Assembly: GCF_000308415.1 (NCBI RefSeq)
Contig: NZ_BAFS01000286.1
Span: 1-45,349 of the forward strand
Direction of reading: 5' to 3'
Source: Nocardia asiatica NBRC 100129
GTDB lineage: Bacteria; Actinomycetota; Actinomycetes; Mycobacteriales; Mycobacteriaceae
Length of the DNA: 45,349 bases
Position 1 is the stretch's first letter. Each line of letters opens with the position of its first letter. The notes below the pieces were generated by a model. The model saw nothing but the letters and a program-made list of their open reading frames with translations. It was not told the origin of the DNA and ran no database searches. The translations under genes and the position numbers were made by a program. This document shows positions 8,568 through 15,917 of this stretch, one piece after another.

Positions 8568-9353
8568 GTGCTCAAAGCCGAAACGACGCCTGCCCGCGGC
8601 GGCTCGCCCCGGTTCGCCCGCCGGGCGACCCTGCGCCGGTCGCTGCGACTGCTCGGTAGTTTCCGGTTCGAGCAGACCGATCCGGCGCGGTTCTACGGCG
8701 GTCTGGCCGCCGACAGCGCGGCGATGATCGCGGATTTCTACGCCGACCTCACCGGCCGGTCGCTGGACGGTGCGACGGTTCTCGACGTCGGCGGCGGACC
8801 GGGGTATTTCGCCGACGAGTTCGCCCGCTCCGGCGCGCGCTACATCCCGGTGGAGCCCGACCCTTCGGAGATGCACGCCGCCGGTCTCTCGGTGGCCGGA
8901 GCGGTCCGCGGGTCCGGGATGGCGCTGCCGTTCCGCGACGACGCGCTCGACATCTGTTTCTCGTCGAACGTCGCCGAACACGTCTCGAAGCCGTGGGCGA
9001 TGGCCGACGAGATGGTGCGGGTGACCAGGCCGGGCGGGTTGATCGTGCTCTCCTACACGGTCTGGCACGGTCCGTTCGGCGGCCACGAGACCGGGCCGTG
9101 GCATTACCTCGGCGGCGAGTACGCCGCGCGCCGGTATCGGCGCAAGCACGGACGCGAACCCAAGAACAGGTTCGGCACCTCGCTGTTCGCGGTGCGGGCA
9201 GCGGATGGGTTGCGGTGGGCGGCAGGCACTCCGGCCGAGGTGCACACCGTCTTCCCGCGCTATCACCCGCGCTGGGCGTGGTGGTTGACCCGGGTACCCG
9301 TGGTACGTGAGTTACTGGTGAGCAATCTGGTCGTCGTGGCTACTAAAAGTTAG
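8568..9353 (+). CDS. SAM-dependent class I methyltransferase (Rv0224c-like)
   Basis: 261 aa. Motif I is TVLDVGGGPGYFADEFA, with the acidic residue of motif II in VEPDPSEM and motif IV-V region in DICFSSNVAEHVSKPW. These bind S-adenosylmethionine. The N-terminal FARRATLRRSLRLLGSF, then ARFYGGL, is a family-specific lead segment. It probably methylates a small molecule, lipid or sugar of the pathway encoded around it; the acceptor is unknown. The GTG at 8568 was preferred to an upstream GTG at 8496: the extra 24 residues are unlike the family and would use up most of the promoter region shared with the GT4 gene. No Shine-Dalgarno is evident; GAGACT lies 7 nt upstream as a poor -10 candidate. 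Confidence 0.85.
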   Translation: MLKAETTPARGGSPRFARRATLRRSLRLLGSFRFEQTDPARFYGGLAADSAAMIADFYADLTGRSLDGATVLDVGGGPGYFADEFARSGARYIPVEPDPSEMHAAGLSVAGAVRGSGMALPFRDDALDICFSSNVAEHVSKPWAMADEMVRVTRPGGLIVLSYTVWHGPFGGHETGPWHYLGGEYAARRYRRKHGREPKNRFGTSLFAVRAADGLRWAAGTPAEVHTVFPRYHPRWAWWLTRVPVVRELLVSNLVVVATKS

Positions 9354-9358
9354 CCGAG

Positions 9359-9661
9359 CTAAGGCTCGAGCCATCCGCGACGCCAGTGCCGCTTCCCGCA
9401 CGGCGCGTGCACCGGCTCGCTCCACGGCGATTCCCGCATAGCCAACCCGACGGTCTCGAGCGTGGTCAGGCCGACCAGGTCGGCCCACATCCCGACGGCA
9501 GCGACCGCCTCCGCGGCCTGCATAGCCGCGGTCGCCTGCTCGAGCGTCAAGGTACGGCCGGGTAGGAACGAGACCACCCACCCGCCGCTGCCGACACACT
9601 TCGCCTGATGCTGAGTTTGATCACTGGTCATCAGCGACCGGCCGATCACTTGCACCGCCAT
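9359..9661 (-). CDS. Small hypothetical protein
   Basis: 100 aa, no recognised domain. The middle (RTLTLEQATAAMQAAEAVAAVGMW) looks like an amphipathic helix. GGGGAG lies 8 nt before the ATG at 9661, which supports a real gene; a second ATG at 9631 is possible. It ends 5 bp after the methyltransferase stop on the opposite strand. Two cysteines (C22, C88) and a Trp/Arg-rich C-terminus (KRHWRRGWLEP) are noticeable. Confidence 0.5.
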   Translation of the reverse strand: MAVQVIGRSLMTSDQTQHQAKCVGSGGWVVSFLPGRTLTLEQATAAMQAAEAVAAVGMWADLVGLTTLETVGLAMRESPWSEPVHAPCGKRHWRRGWLEP

Positions 9662-9823
9662 GACTCGGACTCCCCAGTTTGCGGTAACGGTTCGGGAATG
9701 GAGCGAGCTGATATGTCGCTACAGCATCCCCTTTCCAGCAACAGAACGCAATAGTGCGTTCTGCGAAAAGCGAACCGAGAGGTCGGGATTCACACCGGCC
9801 AGAGCCTCGCCGGGGCGCAAAAC

Positions 9824-9870
9824 TGAAACGGGTTACAGACAGGCGGCGGGCAAAACTGTAACGTGTTCTC
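9824..9870 (+). promoter_or_regulatory. Two KstR-like operator sites before the aldehyde dehydrogenase gene
   Basis: TGAAACGGGTTACA at 9824-9837 matches the KstR operator core TNNAACNNGTTNNA exactly. TGTAACGTGTTCTC at 9857-9870 matches except for the last base and contains the common AACGTGTTCT half. Their centres are 33 bp apart, about three helical turns, and the second abuts the ATG at 9871. KstR is the TetR-family repressor of sterol catabolism in mycolic-acid actinomycetes. Confidence 0.6.
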
Positions 9871-11316
9871 ATGCATTACGACAGCTTGTTCATCGGCGGC
9901 CGCTGGACCGCGCCAGCCACCGCCGAGCGCATCCAGGTCATCTCGCCGGCCACGGTCGAGCCGGTGGGCAGCGTCCCCGCGGTGAGCCGGGCCGACGTGG
10001 ACGCCGCGGTCACCGCGGCCAGGCACGCCTTCGACCACGGTCCGTGGCCTGCCACCCCGCCGAAGGAGCGCGCCGCGGTGCTCAGCCGCGCGGCCCGACT
10101 GATCGAACAGCGCTCCGCGGACCTGCTCGCCGCGCTGACCGCCGAGGTCGGCGTACCGCAGATGATGGCGATGACGCTCAACCAGATTCCCGCGGTCGCC
10201 GCGCTCGACGCGTACGCGACCCTGGCCGAGACCTTCCCGTGGCGGGAGACCCGGGTGGGCGCGTTCGGCACCACGCGGGTCACCCGCGAGCCGCGCGGCG
10301 TCGTCGCGGCGGTCACCGCCTGGAACGTCCCGCTGTTCCTCGCGGTCAACAAGCTCGCCCCCGCGCTGCTGGCCGGTTGCACCGTGGTGCTCAAGCCCGC
10401 GCCGCTGACGCCGATCACGGCCAACATGGTCGCCGACATCTTCACCGAGGCCGGATTGCCCGAAGGGGTGCTCTCGGTACTGCCCGCCGAGCCCGACGCG
10501 GCCGAGTACCTCGTCTCGCATCCCGGCGTGGACAAGGTGACCTTCACCGGAAGCACCGCGGTCGGCCGCAAGATCGGCGCCATCGCCACCGGTCTGCTCA
10601 AGAGCGTCTCGCTCGAACTCGGCGGCAAGTCCGCGGCGATCCTGCTGCCCGACATGGACGTCGCGGCAGGTATCCCGGTGCTCGCGTTCTCCGGCCTGAT
10701 GAACAGCGGTCAGGGCTGTGTCGCGCAGACCCGCGTCCTCGCCCCGCGCAGCCGGTACGACGAGATCCTCGACGCGCTGGTCGAACACGTCAAGACGATG
10801 AAGGTGGGCGACCCGACCGACCCGAGCGTGCAGCTGGGTCCGCTGATCTCCGAGCGCCAGCGCGAGCGGGTCGAGGGCTACATCGCCAAGGGCAAGGCCG
10901 AGGGGGCGCGACTCGTGCTCGGCGGCGGCCGTCCGGCGGGCCTGGACCGTGGCTGGTTCGTCGAGCCGACGATCTTCGCCGACGTGGACAACAAGTCGAC
11001 CATCGCCCAGGAGGAGATCTTCGGGCCGGTGCTGTCGGTCATCCCGTACGAGACCGAGGACGAGGCCGTGGCCATCGCCAACGACTCGGTCTACGGCCTC
11101 GCCGGCTCGGTGTGGACGGCCGACGTCGAACACGGCGCCGAGATCGCGGCGCGGGTGCGTACCGGCACCTACGCGATCAATTGGTATGCGTTCGACCCGA
11201 GTTCGCCGTTCGGCGGCTACAAGTCCTCCGGGCTCGGACGCGAGAACGGCCCGGAGGGTCTCGACGCGTTCTGCGAGCAGAAGTCGCTGCTCATGCCGCT
11301 CGGCTGGACCGGGTGA
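9871..11316 (+). CDS. NAD(P)-dependent aldehyde dehydrogenase
   Basis: 481 aa, full length for the ALDH superfamily. It oxidises an aldehyde to the acid with NAD(P)+. Visible signatures: the Trp-Asn motif AVTAWNVP (about 147-154), coenzyme-site VVLKPAP (about 172-178), FTGST (225-229), general base E249 in SLELGGKS, catalytic C283 in NSGQGC, and EEIFGPVLSV near the C-terminus. Two KstR-like sites precede the ATG, so a role in sterol or steroid side-chain catabolism is plausible; Rv0223c, which I recall as a KstR regulon member, lies in the corresponding position. No Shine-Dalgarno is seen close to the ATG. Its stop overlaps nothing but abuts the stop of the small gene on the other strand (TGATCA at 11314-11319). 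Confidence 0.92.
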   Translation: MHYDSLFIGGRWTAPATAERIQVISPATVEPVGSVPAVSRADVDAAVTAARHAFDHGPWPATPPKERAAVLSRAARLIEQRSADLLAALTAEVGVPQMMAMTLNQIPAVAALDAYATLAETFPWRETRVGAFGTTRVTREPRGVVAAVTAWNVPLFLAVNKLAPALLAGCTVVLKPAPLTPITANMVADIFTEAGLPEGVLSVLPAEPDAAEYLVSHPGVDKVTFTGSTAVGRKIGAIATGLLKSVSLELGGKSAAILLPDMDVAAGIPVLAFSGLMNSGQGCVAQTRVLAPRSRYDEILDALVEHVKTMKVGDPTDPSVQLGPLISERQRERVEGYIAKGKAEGARLVLGGGRPAGLDRGWFVEPTIFADVDNKSTIAQEEIFGPVLSVIPYETEDEAVAIANDSVYGLAGSVWTADVEHGAEIAARVRTGTYAINWYAFDPSSPFGGYKSSGLGRENGPEGLDAFCEQKSLLMPLGWTG

Positions 11317-11520
11317 TCAGTCGGGCGGCATGACCACCCGCAGCATCGGCGCACGGTTGCCGTAGCGCCGGGGCGGCGCGTCGACGATCTCGACGCGCCA
11401 TCCGGGCGGCAGTACCGCGAGCAGCCGCCCCGCGGCCCGGCGCAGCGGCGTGCTCGCCTGCGCCGACTCGAATTCGGCAACCATGGGGGCAAGGGACGTC
11501 GCCGTCTCCAGATCGGCCAT
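11317..11520 (-). CDS. Small hypothetical protein
   Basis: 67 aa, MADLETATSLAPMVAEFESA at its start, then a basic Leu/Arg-rich helix (PLRRAAGRLLAVLPPGW) and a possible beta hairpin (WRVEIVD, PMLRVVMPPD). No known domain. AGAGGTGGTTGGAGC immediately before the ATG contains plausible ribosome-binding purines. The stop codon directly abuts that of the aldehyde dehydrogenase on the other strand. Confidence 0.45.
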   Translation of the reverse strand: MADLETATSLAPMVAEFESAQASTPLRRAAGRLLAVLPPGWRVEIVDAPPRRYGNRAPMLRVVMPPD

Positions 11521-11861
11521 GCTCCAACCACCTCTCGCGCGTCGATCTCGCCGTACGCCGCGGGCATCGCGGGTCCGCTGTCGGTAGGAAGTCGTTCAGT
11601 CGATCAGTTAACCGTTGGTAATCCGACTGTGTGATGGGGAAGGTAGAACACGCCAAGCATAGATCACGAGTACACGAAATCTCTCAACAAGATCATTACC
11701 CCGTTCCGTACGCGGTTAAACCCGTCGAGCCGTACGAATTTCGCGGACCGACGGCCTTCGTCGGCACTTTCCCGTGCAGCCTTCTGCGAGCACCATTCGC
11801 AGGGCAATCGAATCTCCTGCCGCACAATGTCATTTCGCCGACGAACACTGCCCAGCGGTGC
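11521..11861. other. 341-bp intergenic region of lower GC content
   Basis: No convincing gene. The part from about 11,620 to 11,850 is visibly less GC-rich than its surroundings, and the open frames crossing it lack normal high-GC third positions. It lies upstream of the small gene at 11317-11520 (minus strand) and beyond the 3' end of the AraC gene. GTTAACCGTTGGTAA near 11,607 is a short imperfect palindrome. It probably carries the promoter of the small gene. Confidence 0.4.
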
Positions 11862-12812
11862 TCATCCGCCCAGCGCTCGGCGATACGCCGCAGGTGTGAC
11901 GCCGGTCGCCGCGCGCAGGTGCACTCGCAGCGCGGTGACGCTGCCGAATCCCGCTCTGGCCGCGACGACTTCCACTGGCAAACGCGTAGTTTCCAGCAGT
12001 TCGCGGGCACGCGCGGTGCGCTGGGCATCCAGCCACCGCCGCGGCGTGGTGCCCACCTCCGCCTTGAAGCGGCGGATGAAGGTACGCTTGCTCATCAGCG
12101 CGTGCGCGGCCAGCGCCGAGACATCCACCGCCGCAGTCGGTTCGGCGACCGCCCAAGCCAGGGTGGCGGCGAGACCGCCGTCGGCGGCCGAGACGCCCGG
12201 CCGGTACGGAACGTACTGCGCCTGACCGCCCTCCCGATGCGGCGCGGTGACGTTCCATCTCGCCAGCTCCGCGGCCGCGTGCGCACCCAGTTCCGCGCGC
12301 ACGATGTGCAGGCACAGATCGAGGCCCGCCGACAGCCCGGCCGAGGTCAGTACATCGCCGTCGTCCACGTACAACGCGGTCGGGTCCAGTCGCACCGCCG
12401 GATACAGCTCGGCGAACTCGCCGCAGTAGGCCCAGTGCGTGGTCGCCGGACGTCCGTCCAGTAGCCCGGCCTCGGCCAGGATGAACGCGCCGACGCAGAT
12501 ACTCACCATGGTCGCGCCCCGTGCCGCCGCGCTGCGCAGGGCGATCAACGCCTCCCGCGGCGTGGGCAGCGTCGGAATGCCGATTCCCGGCACGACGACG
12601 ACATCCGCCTCCCGCAGCGCCTCCAGCCCGTGCTCCACCCGCAACTCGAAGCCATTGGGCGTCCACACCGGCCCCGGACGCAAGCCACAAGTCCGCATCT
12701 CGAAGCCCGAAGGCTCCCCGGTCTTACCCGGCCCGTGCCGGAACGCCTGAACAGCACAGGCCAGGTCGAACGCCATAACGCCGTCCAACGCCAGCGCCAC
12801 CACTCGCTTCAT
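11862..12812 (-). CDS. GlxA-type AraC transcriptional regulator with DJ-1/PfpI-like sensor domain
   Basis: 316 aa. Residues about 1-180 form a class I glutamine-amidotransferase/DJ-1-like domain with the nucleophile-elbow cysteine C106 in VSICVGAFILAEAGLLDGR. Residues about 215-316 are an AraC DNA-binding domain with two helix-turn-helix units (ALAAHALMSKRTFIRRFKAE and VAARAGFGSVTALRVHLRAA). Such proteins are usually ligand-responsive activators. Start chosen at the ATG followed by KRVVALALDG, preceded by GAGGGTG; upstream extension is unlike the family. Two 41-bp direct-repeat copies lie immediately upstream and are likely its own binding sites. It is divergent from the HD-domain gene, a possible target. 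The effector is unknown. Confidence 0.88.
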   Translation of the reverse strand: MKRVVALALDGVMAFDLACAVQAFRHGPGKTGEPSGFEMRTCGLRPGPVWTPNGFELRVEHGLEALREADVVVVPGIGIPTLPTPREALIALRSAAARGATMVSICVGAFILAEAGLLDGRPATTHWAYCGEFAELYPAVRLDPTALYVDDGDVLTSAGLSAGLDLCLHIVRAELGAHAAAELARWNVTAPHREGGQAQYVPYRPGVSAADGGLAATLAWAVAEPTAAVDVSALAAHALMSKRTFIRRFKAEVGTTPRRWLDAQRTARARELLETTRLPVEVVAARAGFGSVTALRVHLRAATGVTPAAYRRALGG

Positions 12813-12822
12813 CACCCTCAGC

Positions 12823-12949
12823 TTGGCACGAACCCGAGCACCACTGCCATCCCTGCCACTCGTCACGCGCCCGTCGGCCGCCCTTCGACTACCGCCGTCA
12901 CCTGCACTTTGACACGAATCCGAGCATTGGTGGCGCTTGCGCCACTCGT
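12823..12949. promoter_or_regulatory. Paired 41-bp direct repeats, candidate AraC-family operators
   Basis: Copies lie at 12823-12863 and 12909-12949, starts 86 bp apart. Each has a conserved 18-bp box TTGRCACGAAYCCGAGCA (two mismatches) and, at identical spacing, a conserved box GCCACTCGT; the segment between them is unconserved. The bipartite, same-orientation arrangement is what AraC-family proteins bind. Copy 1 starts 11 bp from the regulator's start codon, copy 2 is nearer the HD gene. Copy 2 also contains a perfect palindrome GTGGCGC-TT-GCGCCAC at 12930-12945. Confidence 0.6.
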
Positions 12950-13012
12950 GGTCCGGCGCCGCGCACACTTGACTTCAACTGCACGCCGAGTTGCGACGAG
13001 AAGGAGGGCACA

Positions 13013-13765
13013 GTGGCCGTAGCGACGGGCCTCGATTGGGCATGGGCCACCCGTACCGGGGGCGCGTTGACGAAGGGGCAACAGATCCGATTGGCCGTCG
13101 CGACCGCTCGGACGCTGCCCGCCATGGCGCCCAACCGGGTCCGGCTCGCGCTGGGGCGGCGGGGGCGCGGGAAGCTGGAGTTGGCGGGTTTGCGGCTGCC
13201 CGATTCCGAGCTCGCCGTCGCGGCGGAGACCGAGGCACGTGAGGCGCTTTCACCGCCGGTGCTCAACCACTCGCTGCGTACCTACTACTTCGGTCGGGTC
13301 TTGGCCGATTCCGACGGCGTCGCTTATGACGACGAGCTCGTCTACGTCTCCTGCCTGCTGCACGATCTACAGCTCGAACACCCCACGCCCGGAAGGTGTT
13401 TCGCGGTGGCAGGCGGGGAGCGGGCCGCTGCCGTCGCACTCGGCGCGGGCGCGCCACCGGAGCGGGCAGAGGCGATCGGCGCGGCCATCGCCGCCCACAT
13501 CACCCCGGGGGTCGCCGACGACCTCGGCGACCCGGGCGGCTTCGTCTCGGCGGGAGCTTCGGTGGACGTGCTCGGCACACGGCTGGCGCAGTTGGACCCC
13601 GCATGGGTCGATGAACTGCTGCGACGTCACCCTCGGCTGGATTTCAAGCGGCACGTGATCGCGGCCTTCCGAGCGGAAGCGAAGTCGATGCCCAGGGGCC
13701 GGATCCATTTCCTCAACCGCTCGGGGTTCCTGGCCATGATCCGCTTGTCACCGTTCGGCGAATAG
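13013..13765 (+). CDS. HD-domain putative phosphohydrolase
   Basis: 250 aa. The metal-binding H...HD...D pattern is visible: H86 (LNHSLRT), H117-D118 (CLLHDLQLEH), H162 (AAHITPG) and D185 (SVDVLG). HD proteins hydrolyse phosphodiesters or phosphomonoesters, often of nucleotides, but cyanamide-hydratase-like HD proteins of this size also exist; substrate is not evident. The GTG start has a perfect AAGGAGG at 13001-13007. It is transcribed away from the GlxA/AraC-type regulator across a 200-bp region with direct repeats, so it may be controlled by that regulator. It converges on pckA, separated by a bidirectional-looking terminator. Confidence 0.8.
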   Translation: MAVATGLDWAWATRTGGALTKGQQIRLAVATARTLPAMAPNRVRLALGRRGRGKLELAGLRLPDSELAVAAETEAREALSPPVLNHSLRTYYFGRVLADSDGVAYDDELVYVSCLLHDLQLEHPTPGRCFAVAGGERAAAVALGAGAPPERAEAIGAAIAAHITPGVADDLGDPGGFVSAGASVDVLGTRLAQLDPAWVDELLRRHPRLDFKRHVIAAFRAEAKSMPRGRIHFLNRSGFLAMIRLSPFGE

Positions 13766-13815
13766 CGCCGCGATCACCGCGCGAGCACGCAAAACTTTTG
13801 TCGCGCAGAACAAAT

Positions 13816-13846
13816 CGCCCGCACCATCCGTCGGATGGTGCGGGCG
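13816..13846 (-). terminator. Intrinsic terminator of pckA
   Basis: A perfect 14-bp inverted repeat, arms CGCCCGCACCATCC at 13816-13829 and complement at 13833-13846, with a 3-nt loop. On the minus strand it is followed by ATTTGTTCT, a U-containing tract. It lies 22 bp beyond the pckA stop and may also end the converging HD gene transcript. Confidence 0.85.
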
Positions 13847-13867
13847 AGTGCTACTTTGGGTGGAGTG

Positions 13868-15700
13868 TCAGCCCAGACGCTGCTTGAGCGCCTCGAACTC
13901 GTCGCGCACGCCGGAAGGCAGCTTGTCACCGACGAACTCGAACCACTCTTCGATCAGCGGGATCTCCTTGCGCCACTCCTCGGCGTTCACGGCGAGCGCC
14001 TCGTCGACATCCTTGGGGTCGACGTCCAGCCCGTCCAGGTCGAGCTGCGTGGCAGTCGGCACGTTGCCGATAGCGGTGGCCTCGGCCTCGGCGGAACCTT
14101 CGATGCGGCCGACGATCCACTCCAGCACGCGGGAGTTCTCGCCGAAGCCGGGCCACAGGAAGCGGCCGTCGTCACCGCGGCGGAACCAGTTGACGTAGAA
14201 GATCTTGGGCAGCTTGCCGGCGTCGGCGTTCTTGCCCAGGTTGATCCAGTGCCCCAGGTAGTCACCGACGTGGTAGCCCAGGAACGGCAGCATGGCCATC
14301 GGGTCGCGGCGCACGGTGCCCACCTTGCCCTCGGCGGCCGCGGTCTGCTCGGAGGACAGCGTCGCGCCCATGAACACGCCGTGCTGCCAGTCGAAGGACT
14401 CGGTGACCAGCGGGACCGTGGTCTTGCGGCGGCCGCCGAACAGGATCGCCGAGATCGGCACACCCTGCGGGTCGTCCCACTCCGGCGCCAGGATCGGGCA
14501 CTGCGCCATCGGCGTGCAGTAGCGCGAGTTCGGGTGGGCGGCCAGCGTCTCGGTCTCCCGCAGGTACCAGTCGTTGCCCTTCCAGTCGATCAGGTGGTCG
14601 GGCTCGCCCTCCAGGCCCTCCCACCACACGTCGCCGTTGTCGGTCAGCGCGACGTTGGTGTAGACCGTGTTGCCCGCTTCCATGGTGGCCATGGCGTTCG
14701 GGTTGGAGCTGCGGTTGGTGCCCGGCGCGACGCCGAAGAAGCCGTACTCCGGGTTCACCGCGTAGAGGCGGCCGTCCTTGCCGAAGCGCATCCAGGCGAT
14801 GTCGTCGCCCAGGGTCTCGGCGCGCCAGCCCGGCACGGTCGGCTGGATCATCGCGAGGTTGGTCTTGCCGCAGGCGCTCGGGAACGCGGCGGCGATGTAG
14901 TACGCCTTGTTCTCCGGGGAGATCAGCTTGAGGATCAGCATGTGCTCGGCCAGCCAGCCCTCGTCGTGGGCCATCGCCGAGGCGATCCGCAGCGAGTAAC
15001 ACTTCTTGCCGAGCAGCGCGTTGCCGCCGTATCCGGAGCCGTAGCTCCAGATCTCCCGGTCCTCGGGGAAGTGGGTGATGTACTTGGTGTCGTTGCACGG
15101 CCACGGCACGTCGGCCTGGCCATCGGCCAGCGGCGCGCCCACGGAGTGCAGCGCCTTCACGAACGGGCGGTCGGCGCCCAGCTTCTCCAGGGCGGCTGCG
15201 CCCATGCGGGTCATCACGCGCATCGACACCACGACGTACTCGGAGTCGGTGATCTCGACGCCCAGCTTGGGGTCCTCGGCGCCGAGCGGACCCATGCAGA
15301 ACGGCACCACGTACATGGTGCGGCCCTTCATCGAGCCGCGGTACAGCTCGGTCATCGTGGCGCGCATCTCGGCCGGGTCGACCCAGTTGTTGGTCGGACC
15401 GGCGTCGGCCTCGGACTTCGAGCAGATGAACGTGCGGGATTCCACCCGCGCCACGTCGGAGGGATCGGACAGGGCGAGGAAGGAGTTCGGCTTCTTCTTC
15501 TCGTCCAGGCGCTGGAACGTCCCCGCCGCCACGAGCTGCTCGGTGAGCCGCTCCCATTCCTCGTCGGAGCCGTCCGCCCACACCACTCGATCCGGCTGGG
15601 TGAGTTCGGCGACTTCTTGTACCCAGGCGAGTAGTTCGCTGTGCTCGGTCGGCGCCTTGCCGTCGGATCCACGAAGACCAGGAATGGTCGCTGACGTCAT
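13868..15700 (-). CDS. pckA: Phosphoenolpyruvate carboxykinase (GTP)
   Basis: 610 aa, full length for the GTP-dependent family (EC 4.1.1.32). It converts oxaloacetate and GTP to PEP, CO2 and GDP, the first committed step of gluconeogenesis. The kinase-1a P-loop is FPSACGKTNL (273-282) with the hyper-reactive cysteine C277; kinase-2 is DDIAWM (299-304). Substrate residues R86 (SRTFICS), the YGGNALLGKK loop (224-233) and H253 are in place. An AGGAG stands shortly before the ATG. It lies downstream of two GTPase-like genes on the same strand, an order also found in mycobacteria (Rv0209-Rv0211). A 217-bp gap upstream gives room for its own promoter, and a strong terminator follows. Confidence 0.97.
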   Translation of the reverse strand: MTSATIPGLRGSDGKAPTEHSELLAWVQEVAELTQPDRVVWADGSDEEWERLTEQLVAAGTFQRLDEKKKPNSFLALSDPSDVARVESRTFICSKSEADAGPTNNWVDPAEMRATMTELYRGSMKGRTMYVVPFCMGPLGAEDPKLGVEITDSEYVVVSMRVMTRMGAAALEKLGADRPFVKALHSVGAPLADGQADVPWPCNDTKYITHFPEDREIWSYGSGYGGNALLGKKCYSLRIASAMAHDEGWLAEHMLILKLISPENKAYYIAAAFPSACGKTNLAMIQPTVPGWRAETLGDDIAWMRFGKDGRLYAVNPEYGFFGVAPGTNRSSNPNAMATMEAGNTVYTNVALTDNGDVWWEGLEGEPDHLIDWKGNDWYLRETETLAAHPNSRYCTPMAQCPILAPEWDDPQGVPISAILFGGRRKTTVPLVTESFDWQHGVFMGATLSSEQTAAAEGKVGTVRRDPMAMLPFLGYHVGDYLGHWINLGKNADAGKLPKIFYVNWFRRGDDGRFLWPGFGENSRVLEWIVGRIEGSAEAEATAIGNVPTATQLDLDGLDVDPKDVDEALAVNAEEWRKEIPLIEEWFEFVGDKLPSGVRDEFEALKQRLG

Positions 15701-15917
15701 GAAAACTCTCCTGAGATGGGCGACTACTCGCTGCCTCGCCGCCTGGCCCTAGGCCCATGACCAGCGCGAATGCACCGAGCGCCACCGTTGGCGGGAAGGC
15801 GCCCGCTCCGACCGGTCGAACGCGCACCCAGGAGGGCGGCAGATCAGGACTTAGCGGACGCCCAAGTTCCTGAATAGAGGTTAACGCGATGTGACGGCCG
15901 GTACGGTATCGGGTTCC

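Noticed and set aside
11631..11860. Possible plus-strand small gene in the lower-GC region
   Set aside because: The frame continues antisense into the AraC gene with no stop near the end of the region; codon positions show no coding bias.
14262..15827. 521-codon minus-strand frame overlapping pckA in another phase
   Set aside because: pckA is certain in its own frame; this one is Arg/Gly/Pro-rich shadow sequence.
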